Part shown: positions 15,196-23,048 of the stretch, piece after piece | Layout of the letters: each line of letters opens with the position of its first letter | How positions within the stretch are numbered: the first letter of the stretch is position 1 | Assembly: GCF_004795835.1 (NCBI RefSeq) | Contig: NZ_CP039249.1 | Location: 4,172,001 to 4,236,000 of the forward strand | DNA length: 64,000 nucleotides | Direction of reading: 5' to 3' | Source of the DNA: Sphingomonas sp. PAMC26645 | Lineage (GTDB): Bacteria > Pseudomonadota > Alphaproteobacteria > Sphingomonadales > Sphingomonadaceae | Translations under genes and position numbers: made by a program | Notes under the pieces: generated by a model | Told to the model about the DNA's origin: nothing | Seen by the model: the letters and a program-made list of their open reading frames with translations, nothing else | The model's database searches: none

Positions 15196-18138
15196 ATGAC
15201 CGATACTCCTGCGCCCGCCCGCGATTACCGCGATACCGTCTTCCTGCCGAAGACCGACTTCCCGATGAAGGCGGGCCTCGCCGCGAAGGAGCCGGCGATC
15301 CTCGAGCGCTGGGCCAAGCTCGGCATCTACGACCGGTTGCGCGAACAGCGGCTCGGGCGCGAGCGGTTCATCCTGCACGACGGCCCGCCCTACGCGAACG
15401 GCGACATCCACATGGGCCACGCGATGAACAAGGTCCTGAAGGACATCATCGTCCGCTCGCAGTCGCTGATGGGCAAGGACGCGCCCTACGTCCCCGGCTG
15501 GGACTGCCACGGCCTGCCGATCGAGTGGAAGGTCGAGGAAGCGTACCGCGCGAAGAAGCTCAACAAGGACGACGTCCCCGTCGACCAGTTCCGCGCCGAA
15601 TGCCGCGCCTATGCCGAGAAATGGGTCGCCGTCCAGAAGGCCGAGTTCGAGCGGCTCGGCGTGATGGGCGACTGGGCCGATCCGTATCTGACGATGAAGT
15701 ACGAGGCCGAAGCCGCAATCGTCGGCGAGTTGCTCAAGTTCGCCGAGAGCGGCCAGCTGTACCGCGGCGCCAAGCCGGTGATGTGGTCGCCGGTCGAGAA
15801 GACTGCGCTCGCCGAGGCCGAGGTCGAGTATGAGGACATCGTCTCCACGCAGATCGACGTGGCGTTCGAGATCGACTCTGCGCCGAATGCGCCGGAACTG
15901 GTCGGCGCCTATGCGGTGATCTGGACGACGACGCCCTGGACGATCCCGGTGAACCAGGCGCTGAGCTATGGGCCTGAGATCGAGTATGTTGCCGTTGAAG
16001 CGAGCTGGGATCGCGAGCTAACGGATGCGTCGTTCGAGAATGGCGGCAATGTCATCAACAAGAAGTTGGTGATCGCGGAGGGGCTCCTCCCGCTGGTTGC
16101 GAAGCGCATGGGCTTCACAAGCAGCAATGTGATCTGGCGGGGCAAGGGCTCCGACCTCGCCGATGCCACCGCGCGCCACCCGATGCACGCACTCGGCGGG
16201 TTCTTCGCAAAGCCGCGCCCGTTCCTCCCCGGCGAGTTCGTCACGACCGATGCAGGCACCGGGCTCGTCCACATGGCGCCGGACCACGGCGAGGACGATT
16301 TCGAACTCTGCAAGCAATACGGCATCGACCCGGTCTTCGCGATCGACGGCGCCGGCATGTACCGCGCCGACTGGGCGTGGCTCGGCGGCCAGGGCAGCGT
16401 CATCAACAAGAAGTTCGTGAGCGCCGACGGCCCGATCTGCACCGACCTACGCGAGGTCGGCGCGTTGCTCGCGGCGAGCGACAACTTCAAGCACAGCTAC
16501 CCGCATTCGTGGCGCTCGAAGGCGAAAGTGATCTTCCGCGCGACCCCGCAATGGTTCATCCCGATGGACCGGAGCGACACAGAGTCCCCCTCCCGCCTGC
16601 GGGAGGGGTTAGGGGAGGGCAGTGTCGCAAACGCTGCGCTCGACGCCTCCCCTCCCCCGACCCCTCCCGCAAGCGGGAGGGGAGCAGAAAGTGGCAACGG
16701 CGCTACCCTCCGCGAGATCGCGCTCGACGCGATCGCGGCCACCACCTGGATCCCCGCGCGTGCGGAAAACCGGATCACGTCGATGGTGCAGGGCCGCCCC
16801 GACTGGGTCATCTCGCGCCAGCGCGCCTGGGGCGTGCCGATCGCGTTGTTCGTCGACCGCGCCACCGGCCAGTACCTCAACGACGCGAACGTCAACGCGC
16901 GGATCGTCGAAGCCTTCCGCGAGAACGGCGCGGACGCGTGGTATGCCGACGGGCACCAGGCGCTGCTCGGCCCCGACTACGACCTCGCCGACTATGAGGT
17001 CGTGAAGGACATCCTCGACGTCTGGTTCGACTCCGGCTGCACGCACGTCTTCACGGTCGAAGCACGCTACGGCGAAGGCACGCGCGCGAACTTATATCTC
17101 GAAGGCTCCGACCAGCATCGCGGCTGGTTCCAGTCGTCGCTGCTCGAAAGCTGCGGCACGCGCGGTCGCGCACCGTATGACGCGGTCCTGACGCACGGCT
17201 TCGCGCTCGACGGCCAGGGCCGGAAGATGTCGAAGTCGCTCGGCAACGTCGTCGATCCGCTCAAGATCATCGGCGAGTCCGGCGCCGACATCCTGCGCAT
17301 GTGGGTCGCCTCAACCGACTATTTCGACGACGTGAAGATCGGCAAGGAAGTGCTCGCCACCGCCTCCGACGCATACCGGAAGCTGCGCAACACGTTCCGC
17401 TACATGCTCGGCGCGCTCGAAGACTTCGACGAATCGGAGCGCGTAGCCGTGTCCGACATGCCCGAGCTGGAACGCTACGTGCTCCACCGCCTCGGCATGA
17501 TCGACACCGAACTGCGCCAGGCGGCCGAAGCCTACGAGTTCAACCGCTACACGCGCCTGCTGACCGACTTCGCGAACGAGGACCTGTCCGCGTTCTTCTT
17601 CGATATCCGCAAGGACTCGCTCTATTGCGATGCGCCGAGCGACATCAAGCGCCGGTCGTACCGCACTGTCCTCGACGTGCTGTTCCACGCGCTCGTCCGC
17701 TACGCCGCGCCCGTCCTCTGCTTCACCGCAGAAGAAGTGTGGCAGTCACGCTTTCCCAACGATGACAGCTCGGTGCATTACCTCGAATGGCCGTCGCTGC
17801 CCGAGGTGGAGGATGGCGTCGAAGTCGGGAAGAAGTGGACGCAAATCCGTGCCCTTCGCGAAACGGTTACCGAAGCCATCGAACCCATGCGTCGCGAAAA
17901 GACCGTGCGTTCGAGTTTGGAGGCAGAGGTTACGATCAAATCGATGTCGCCTCTCGCGCCGACTGAAGCTGCGGAACTGGCCGAAGCGTTCATCGTCGCC
18001 AAGGTCACGCCGGGCGATGCGGTCACCGTGACGCGGACTGACTTCCACAAATGCGGCCGCTGCTGGCGCCACCTCCCCGAGGTGACGGTCGACGGCGAGC
18101 TCTGCAACCGATGCGACGAGGTAGTGGCCGATGCGTAA
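15196..18138 (+). CDS. ileS: Isoleucyl-tRNA synthetase with in-frame palindrome insert
   Basis: Class I aminoacyl-tRNA synthetase of 980 aa that charges tRNA-Ile, with an editing domain for mischarged valine. The HIGH motif is HMGH at residues 72-75, KMSKS is at 677-681, and the WTTTPWTIP editing signature is at about 240. The C-terminal zinc finger CGRCWRHLPEV...CNRCDE is present. A family-C palindrome (about 16583-16686) is inserted in frame after FIPMD and adds roughly 35-40 residues around 463-497 before the frame resumes with LREIALDAI; relatives normally join these segments with a few residues. The site lies in the catalytic domain between the editing insertion and KMSKS. The stop overlaps lspA by 8 bp. 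Confidence 0.96.
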   Translation: MTDTPAPARDYRDTVFLPKTDFPMKAGLAAKEPAILERWAKLGIYDRLREQRLGRERFILHDGPPYANGDIHMGHAMNKVLKDIIVRSQSLMGKDAPYVPGWDCHGLPIEWKVEEAYRAKKLNKDDVPVDQFRAECRAYAEKWVAVQKAEFERLGVMGDWADPYLTMKYEAEAAIVGELLKFAESGQLYRGAKPVMWSPVEKTALAEAEVEYEDIVSTQIDVAFEIDSAPNAPELVGAYAVIWTTTPWTIPVNQALSYGPEIEYVAVEASWDRELTDASFENGGNVINKKLVIAEGLLPLVAKRMGFTSSNVIWRGKGSDLADATARHPMHALGGFFAKPRPFLPGEFVTTDAGTGLVHMAPDHGEDDFELCKQYGIDPVFAIDGAGMYRADWAWLGGQGSVINKKFVSADGPICTDLREVGALLAASDNFKHSYPHSWRSKAKVIFRATPQWFIPMDRSDTESPSRLREGLGEGSVANAALDASPPPTPPASGRGAESGNGATLREIALDAIAATTWIPARAENRITSMVQGRPDWVISRQRAWGVPIALFVDRATGQYLNDANVNARIVEAFRENGADAWYADGHQALLGPDYDLADYEVVKDILDVWFDSGCTHVFTVEARYGEGTRANLYLEGSDQHRGWFQSSLLESCGTRGRAPYDAVLTHGFALDGQGRKMSKSLGNVVDPLKIIGESGADILRMWVASTDYFDDVKIGKEVLATASDAYRKLRNTFRYMLGALEDFDESERVAVSDMPELERYVLHRLGMIDTELRQAAEAYEFNRYTRLLTDFANEDLSAFFFDIRKDSLYCDAPSDIKRRSYRTVLDVLFHALVRYAAPVLCFTAEEVWQSRFPNDDSSVHYLEWPSLPEVEDGVEVGKKWTQIRALRETVTEAIEPMRREKTVRSSLEAEVTIKSMSPLAPTEAAELAEAFIVAKVTPGDAVTVTRTDFHKCGRCWRHLPEVTVDGELCNRCDEVVADA
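16583..16686. repeat. Family C palindromic element inside ileS
   Basis: The left arm GTCCCCCTCCCGCCTGCGGG and the right arm CCCGCAAGCGGGAGGGGAGC are separated by a short spacer, with the inner block GAGGGGTTAGGGGAGGG facing CCTCCCCCGACCCCTC. The arms are imperfect compared with the hrpB copy, so this copy looks older. The right arm is read as PPPTPPASGRGAE, identical to the hrpB insert. Confidence 0.93.
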
Positions 18139-18634
18139 CCTGCCAAAAGCCGGGTTCGGCGCGGCGATCGCGCTCTTCCTGGCCGACCAGCTCAGCAAAT
18201 GGGCGGTGACCAAGCCGCTCGGGATCGATTCGCTCGGCGAGTCGCAGACGATCACGTCATTCTTCGACCTGCGCTTCGTGCCGAACATCGGCATCTCGCT
18301 CGGGCTGCTCCCCGCCGACGGACACCTGACCCGATGGGCGCTGGTGCTGCTGACCGGCGCGATCGCGGTCGGCGTCGCGGTGTGGATGACGCGCGAGAAG
18401 AACCCCGCAGATCAGGTCGCGCTGGGCTTCGTACTCGGCGGCGCGATCGGCAATATCCTCGACCGGATCCGGCTCGGCTACGTCGTCGATTTCTGCGACC
18501 TGCATATCGGCGAGTGGCGTCCGTTTTTGGTCTTCAATGTCGCCGATGCAGCGATTACTGTCGGCGTGCTCGTCCTGCTTGTTCGGGCGCTCCTCGTGCG
18601 CGAGAAGCCCCCTGTGGAGAATTCCCATGCGTAA
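18131..18634 (+). CDS. lspA: Lipoprotein signal peptidase (signal peptidase II)
   Basis: LspA is an inner-membrane aspartyl protease that cleaves the signal peptide of prolipoproteins after diacylglyceryl transfer. The protein is 167 aa, with four hydrophobic segments and the conserved sequence around the catalytic aspartates: FVLGGAIGNILDRI and VVDFCDLHI, then FNVADAAITVGV. An N-terminal ADQLSKW motif is typical. It overlaps the end of ileS by 8 bp and is followed directly by a lipoprotein gene; the ileS-lspA pairing is widespread in bacteria. Several substrates of this enzyme are predicted in this window (LemA, the methyltransferase-like protein, the DUF3035 protein and the S8 autotransporter). 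Confidence 0.96.
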   Translation: MRNLPKAGFGAAIALFLADQLSKWAVTKPLGIDSLGESQTITSFFDLRFVPNIGISLGLLPADGHLTRWALVLLTGAIAVGVAVWMTREKNPADQVALGFVLGGAIGNILDRIRLGYVVDFCDLHIGEWRPFLVFNVADAAITVGVLVLLVRALLVREKPPVENSHA

Positions 18635-19040
18635 GTTCGTACCCCTGGCCGCCGGCCTCACATGCGTCGCGCTGCTCAGTGGTTGCGGGGCAGGCCGAAG
18701 CCTCGATCGCGCACGCCCGGACGAGTTTGCGGTCGCGCGCCAAGCGCCGCTGGTGATTCCGCCCGATTTCGCGCTGGTCCCGCCGCAGCCCGGCGCAGCC
18801 CGCCCGCAGGATACCGCCGCCAACGCGCAGACGCTCGACGCACTGTTCGGTGGGGCCGCTACGCGCAGCCCGGCCGAGTCGGGCGTCGTCGCTGATGCGG
18901 GCGCCGACAATGACGATCCCGGCATCCGCTCCAGCGCAGGCGATCCCGGCACGACGGTCGTCGACAAGGGTTCGACGACGCGCGACATCGTCGCGGCGCC
19001 GGAGGGCGACGGCCAGGACGCGAAGACTACCGCGAACTGA
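18627..19040 (+). CDS. DUF3035 lipoprotein (possible BamF)
   Basis: A 137-aa lipoprotein with signal peptide and lipobox LSGC at about residues 17-20. The mature start carries the RPDEFAVARQAPLVIPPDF motif of DUF3035 proteins; I recall this family being linked to BamF, an alphaproteobacterial subunit of the outer-membrane beta-barrel assembly complex, but that assignment should be checked. The rest is low-complexity, Ala/Asp-rich and probably disordered. It overlaps the lspA end by 8 bp and is the last gene of the ileS-lspA transcript, closed by a clear intrinsic terminator. Confidence 0.82.
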   Translation: MRKFVPLAAGLTCVALLSGCGAGRSLDRARPDEFAVARQAPLVIPPDFALVPPQPGAARPQDTAANAQTLDALFGGAATRSPAESGVVADAGADNDDPGIRSSAGDPGTTVVDKGSTTRDIVAAPEGDGQDAKTTAN

Positions 19041-19060
19041 TCTGGTCCTAGCGGCTGACG

Positions 19061-19094
19061 AAAAAGGGCGGCTCCTCGCGGGGCCGCCCTTTTT
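19061..19094 (+). terminator. Rho-independent terminator after the ileS-lspA operon
   Basis: GGGCGGC and GCCGCCC arms around a short CG-rich loop, with AAAAA on the left and TTTTT on the right. This is a canonical intrinsic terminator that can work in both directions, though the porin gene on the opposite strand ends about 150 bp away. Confidence 0.9.
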
Positions 19095-19154
19095 CGTGTC
19101 TGACGATGTGGTTCGAAGAGCAGGAGATGCCAGTGGAAGCCTTAGCTTCCCTTC

Positions 19155-19213
19155 CTTGTTCTCCCGCGAAGGCGGGAGCCCAGTCTGGGTCCCCGCCTTC
19201 GCGGGGAAACAAG
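19155..19213. repeat. Family B palindromic element (copy B3)
   Basis: The left hairpin is CTCCCGCGAAGGCGGGAG and the right hairpin TCCCCGCCTTCGCGGGGA, flanked by CTTGTT / AACAAG. The two halves differ from each other, but each remains self-complementary. Confidence 0.87.
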
Positions 19214-19241
19214 GTTCAGGGGCGCTCTCTCCTTAGAGCGA

Positions 19242-20099
19242 TCAGAACGCGGCGGTCAGCGACACCAACACCTTGCCGCCGGCGATCGAACCGGTGCCGT
19301 CCTGGCCACGGCTGAAGCTCGGCTGGAGATACGCCGACTCGCGCTTCGAGATGTCGGTGTCGACATACGCCACGCCCAGCGTCAGCGGGGTCGTCGGGAT
19401 CACGTAGTCCGCACCGAACAGCCAGTCCCAATACTCGCCGGTCGGCGACACGCTGGTCGCGAACGGCCCGAGGCCCTTGTTGCCGTTCGAATGGCCGACA
19501 TGCGCCTTCACGGTCAGCCCAGTGTTGGGGATCCCGCTGCTGATATCGCCCCAGAGGTACAGATTGTCGTCCTTGGCGTTGACGCGGTCGTACACCCCGT
19601 TCGCCGCCGACGTACCGTTGACATACCAAGGCCCGAGCGCCTGCTGCTTGGGCGCATAGGCGACGCCCGCGAGCAACGCGACCGGGCCGACGGTGCCCGA
19701 CAGCTTGGCATAGGGCTCGATGAAGTCGGTGTTGTCGAAGCCGCCCGGATACATGTACCAGGTCGCGCCGACGTCGATCGCGCCGCCGCCACCGATCGGC
19801 GTCTTGTAGCCGGCGATCAGATCGAGCTCCATGTTGGAACCGCCGAACGTACCCCAGCCCGCGAGGTTTGAACCCCAGGTGCCGATATAGATGCCGCTCT
19901 TGTGCGCGATCGTGATGCCGCCCTGGACGGCGAGGTTCTCGTCCGACTGTGACACGCCGCGAAAGCGATAGTCGTTGGTCAGCCCGACCGAACCCGAGAC
20001 GGTGACCTCCTTGGGGGGCGCCGTGGCCGCATCCTGCGCGAACGCTGGCGTTGCGGCAGCCAAAGCAATGCCGCCGAGAAGAAGTGTGGTGAAGCGCAT
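19242..20099 (-). CDS. TorF-family putative outer-membrane porin
   Basis: A 285-aa outer-membrane beta-barrel protein with signal peptide (cleavage after PAFA, about residue 22) and the family opening VTVSGSVGLTNDYRFRGVSQSD, then alternating amphipathic strands ending in the C-terminal phenylalanine of SLTAAF, the usual BAM recognition signal. The family (TIGR02001/Gcw_chp) is common in sphingomonads as a putative porin; the substrate is unknown. ATG 20099 is preceded by AAAGGGA. A longer frame to 20288 adds a non-signal stretch and is rejected. It ends facing the ileS operon terminator. Confidence 0.9.
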   Translation of the reverse strand: MRFTTLLLGGIALAAATPAFAQDAATAPPKEVTVSGSVGLTNDYRFRGVSQSDENLAVQGGITIAHKSGIYIGTWGSNLAGWGTFGGSNMELDLIAGYKTPIGGGGAIDVGATWYMYPGGFDNTDFIEPYAKLSGTVGPVALLAGVAYAPKQQALGPWYVNGTSAANGVYDRVNAKDDNLYLWGDISSGIPNTGLTVKAHVGHSNGNKGLGPFATSVSPTGEYWDWLFGADYVIPTTPLTLGVAYVDTDISKRESAYLQPSFSRGQDGTGSIAGGKVLVSLTAAF

Positions 20100-20319
20100 C
20101 GTTTCCCTTTCGATACCGGAAGTCGATGTCCGCCCTGCATCCGTGGACGCCGCATCTTTCGGGGCCGAACCCCAGTGCGGTCTTTCCAACGGTGACACCG
20201 CGATGACAGCCCATGGTGCGCCGCACAAGCGAATCTTGCGTACAATCGGGCTTTGACAGCGCGCATGTTGCGCAACCGCCACACTCATTTAAAAGGCAGC
20301 CGTCGCATCCAACGCGCGT

Positions 20320-20985
20320 TCAGCGCGCTATGACGTTGATCGGGCTTCGGTTTTCCCAACCCTCGCGCTCGAGTTCAGGGATGACGGCGTCGGTCTCGGC
20401 ATAGCCGATGCAGAGATATGCGACGAGCTGCCAGATCTCCGGCACGTCGAGGATCGCACGGATCCGCGACGGGTCGAGGATCGAGACCCAGCCGAGGCCG
20501 ATCCCCTGTGCGCGAGCGGCGAGCCACAGCGTGTGGACCGCGATGACGGCGGAATACGCGACGGCTTCGGGCATGGTCCGGCGGCCGAGGCCGTGGCCCT
20601 GCTCCGGATCGGGTTCGACGAACACCGCGACGTGGCACGGCGCCCGTTCGAGCCCGGCAAGCTTTAGCCCTGCGTAGGTAGCGGCCCTCTCCCCCTCCTG
20701 CGTCGTCAACTCCGCCGCGTTACACGCCTCGAAGTCCGCGCGGACTGCGGCGCGGCGGGCGGGGTCATCGATCGTGACGAACCGCCAGGGTTGGCTGAGT
20801 CCGACCGACGGCGAGGCGTTGGCGACCTCCAGCAACCGGTCGAGCAACCCGGTCGGCAGCGGGTCGCGCCGAAAATGCCGGACATCGCGGCGCCAGCGGA
20901 ACAGCGTTTCGAGTTCGGCTTGGAACGCGGGTGCGAAGATCGGTGCTTCGGTGGCCTCCCCCGCGTGCGCGACTTGGTCGGAAAT
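20320..20985 (-). CDS. bluB: BluB-like 5,6-dimethylbenzimidazole synthase (no canonical start codon)
   Basis: Nitroreductase-fold flavoenzyme. BluB cleaves FMNH2 to form 5,6-dimethylbenzimidazole, the lower ligand of vitamin B12. Recognisable segments are FRWRRDVRHFRRDPLP, near the N-terminus and expected to bind the FMN phosphate, then SPSVGLSQPWRFV and GIGLGWVSILDP. The open frame runs back to the metC stop (TAG at 20989-20991) in the same reading frame and contains no ATG, GTG, TTG or CTG before FRWRRDVRHF. The ATT at 20985 is the only conventional rare start; TTG 20847 would delete the FMN-binding segment. I give the ATT start tentatively. A sequencing error or recent loss of the start is possible. 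Confidence 0.7.
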   Translation of the reverse strand: MSDQVAHAGEATEAPIFAPAFQAELETLFRWRRDVRHFRRDPLPTGLLDRLLEVANASPSVGLSQPWRFVTIDDPARRAAVRADFEACNAAELTTQEGERAATYAGLKLAGLERAPCHVAVFVEPDPEQGHGLGRRTMPEAVAYSAVIAVHTLWLAARAQGIGLGWVSILDPSRIRAILDVPEIWQLVAYLCIGYAETDAVIPELEREGWENRSPINVIAR

Positions 20986-20988
20986 CGC

Positions 20989-22185
20989 CTAGGTCCGCGC
21001 TGCGGTGAAGGCCGCGAGCCCGGCTTCGAGATCGGCGATCAGGTCGGCGGGGTCTTCGAGGCCGATCTGGAGGCGGACCATCGGGCCTGCGGCGTCGCGC
21101 TTGGTGACGCTGCGGTGGCGATGCGGGTCGGCGGGGATGGCGAGGCTTTCGAAGCCGCCCCAGCTATAGCCGATGCCGAACAGTTGCAGCGTGTCGATCA
21201 GGGCGGCGCGGGACGCTTCGTCACCGCCGTTCAGGACGAACGAGAAGAGCCCGCTGGAGCCCTTGAAGTCGCGGACGAACAGGTCGTGGCCGGGGCAGTC
21301 GGGGAGTGCGGGATGGAGGACCTGCGCGACTTCGGGGCGGCTTTGGAGCCACCTCGCGATGGTCAGCGCGCTCGACTGATGCTGCGCGAGGCGGATCGCC
21401 ATCGTGCGCAGGCCACGGCTGCCGAGCCAGCAATCGTCGGGGCTGGCGACCTGGCCGAGCTGGAAACTCGTCTCGCGCAGTTTCTTGAAATGGCCGGGCG
21501 CGGCGGTGACCGAGCCGAGCATGACGTCCGAATGGCCGACGACGTATTTCGTGCCGGCGAGGATCGTCAGGTCGACGCCGCGCTCGATCGCGGGGAAGAA
21601 CAATGGGGTCGCCCAGGTGTTGTCGAGCAACGTCGTCACGCCGCGCGCCTTCGCAGCGGCAACGATGGCGGGAACGTCCTGCACCTCGAAGCTCAGCGAA
21701 CCAGGGCTCTCCATGAAGATCGCCCGCGTGTTGTCGCCGATCAGGTCGGCGATGCCCGCACCGATCATCGGGTCGTAATAGCGGGTGGTGATGCCGAACC
21801 GCTTGAGCAGGCCGCCGGCCATGCCGCGCGTCGGATCATAGGCGCTGTCGACCAGCAGCAGTTCGTCGCCGGGCGACAGCACCGACAGCAGAGCCGCTGC
21901 GATCGCCGCGACACCCGAGCAATAGAGGAACGTCCCCTCCGCGCCGGGCTCGAGCGAGGTCAGCGCATCGGCGAGGCTCCACTGCGTCGGCGTGCCCTTG
22001 CGCCCGTAGAACAGCCGGTGATGCGTATCGCGCGTGGCGCTCTCGCGGAGATGACCGACCGAGTCGTACAGAATCGTCGAGGCACGCCAGACCGGCGGGC
22101 TGACGATGCCTTGAGTCCATTCCGGGCGGCGACCGGCGAGGACGATCTTGGTCGCGTCGCCGACCGGCTTGTTCGTGTCGCTCAT
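20989..22185 (-). CDS. metC: Cystathionine beta-lyase / trans-sulfuration PLP enzyme
   Basis: Fold-type I PLP enzyme of the Cys/Met metabolism family, 398 aa. The PLP-lysine segment is TILAGTKYVVGHSDVMLG, with FLYCSGVAAIAAALLSVLSPGDELLLVDSAYDPTRG and NTWATPLFFPAIERGVDL as supporting signatures. MetC cleaves cystathionine to homocysteine, pyruvate and ammonia; related family members act on methionine or cysteine, so the exact reaction is an inference. ATG 22185 overlaps the sseA stop by four bases (ATGA), which implies coupled translation. With sseA it forms a sulfur amino acid pair; bluB follows three bases later in the same frame. Confidence 0.9.
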   Translation of the reverse strand: MSDTNKPVGDATKIVLAGRRPEWTQGIVSPPVWRASTILYDSVGHLRESATRDTHHRLFYGRKGTPTQWSLADALTSLEPGAEGTFLYCSGVAAIAAALLSVLSPGDELLLVDSAYDPTRGMAGGLLKRFGITTRYYDPMIGAGIADLIGDNTRAIFMESPGSLSFEVQDVPAIVAAAKARGVTTLLDNTWATPLFFPAIERGVDLTILAGTKYVVGHSDVMLGSVTAAPGHFKKLRETSFQLGQVASPDDCWLGSRGLRTMAIRLAQHQSSALTIARWLQSRPEVAQVLHPALPDCPGHDLFVRDFKGSSGLFSFVLNGGDEASRAALIDTLQLFGIGYSWGGFESLAIPADPHRHRSVTKRDAAGPMVRLQIGLEDPADLIADLEAGLAAFTAART

Positions 22186-23024
22186 GCCGTGCCTGTCGCC
22201 TTGGGTGTCGAGGGATCGCCACCCCATTCGGACCAGCTGCCATCGTAAAGCGCAGCCTCGCTACCGAGCAGATGCGCGCCGAATGCGAGCACCGATGCAG
22301 TGATGCCCGAGCCGCAGGTCATCACGAGCGGTTTCGAGAGGTCGACGCCGGCCTTGTCGAACTCGGCCTTCAGCGCATCGCCGGTCTTCCACGTCCCGTC
22401 GCCGTTGAACACCGCGCCCTGTGGCAGGTTCTTCGAACCCGGAATATGCCCCGGTGCCGTGCCCGGCCGCGGGTCTTCCTCCGCGCCGGTGAAGCGCGCC
22501 GCGGACCGCGCGTCGAGCACCTGCTCCGCACCGCTTTCGACGTTCGCCTTCATCTGGTCGAGATCGCGCACGCCCTGGAGGTCCGCCCAGGTCGTGAAGT
22601 GGCGATGCCGCGGCGTTTCTTTCCCCGTCGCGGTCTCGCGCCCCTCGGCCTGCCATTTGGCGAGCCCACCATCGAGGATCGCAACGTTGTGCGCGCCGAA
22701 CAGCCGCAGCATCCACCACGCCCGCGCGGCCGTGTGCCAGGGCGAGCTGTCGTACAGCACGATCCGGCTGCCATCGCCGAGCCCCAGCGTCTGCATCCGG
22801 CTCGCGAACTTCTCCGCCGAGGGCAGCGTGTTGGGCAGGTCGCTGTCGGTATCGCGCAACTCGCTGAGGTTCATGAACACCGCGCCGGGGATGTGCGCCG
22901 CCTCATACTCCACCGCCGCATCGCGCCCTTCCGCGTAGGTCGCGTCGACGATCCGCAGATCGCCCAAGCCTGATGCCGCGCCCAGTTCGTTCGCCAGCCA
23001 TTCGGTGCTTACCAACGCGTCCAT
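22182..23024 (-). CDS. sseA: 3-mercaptopyruvate sulfurtransferase
   Basis: A rhodanese-family sulfurtransferase of 280 aa with two tandem rhodanese domains: an inactive N-terminal one (about 1-140) and a catalytic C-terminal one. The active-site loop is CGSGITA at about residue 237, matching the CGSGVTA consensus of SseA rather than the CRxGxR of thiosulfate-specific rhodaneses. It transfers sulfane sulfur from 3-mercaptopyruvate to thiols or cyanide in the cytoplasm. Linkers such as EYEAAHIPGAVFMNL and APGHIPGSKNLP are typical. It is the first gene of the sseA-metC-bluB run, 24 bp downstream of the photolyase gene. Confidence 0.94.
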   Translation of the reverse strand: MDALVSTEWLANELGAASGLGDLRIVDATYAEGRDAAVEYEAAHIPGAVFMNLSELRDTDSDLPNTLPSAEKFASRMQTLGLGDGSRIVLYDSSPWHTAARAWWMLRLFGAHNVAILDGGLAKWQAEGRETATGKETPRHRHFTTWADLQGVRDLDQMKANVESGAEQVLDARSAARFTGAEEDPRPGTAPGHIPGSKNLPQGAVFNGDGTWKTGDALKAEFDKAGVDLSKPLVMTCGSGITASVLAFGAHLLGSEAALYDGSWSEWGGDPSTPKATGTA

Positions 23025-23048
23025 ATGCGGCTCCTTGTGCTCGATCGG

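Noticed and set aside
20989..20991. MetC-BluB as one fused protein
   Set aside because: It would need readthrough of TAG. I keep two genes and report the missing start separately.
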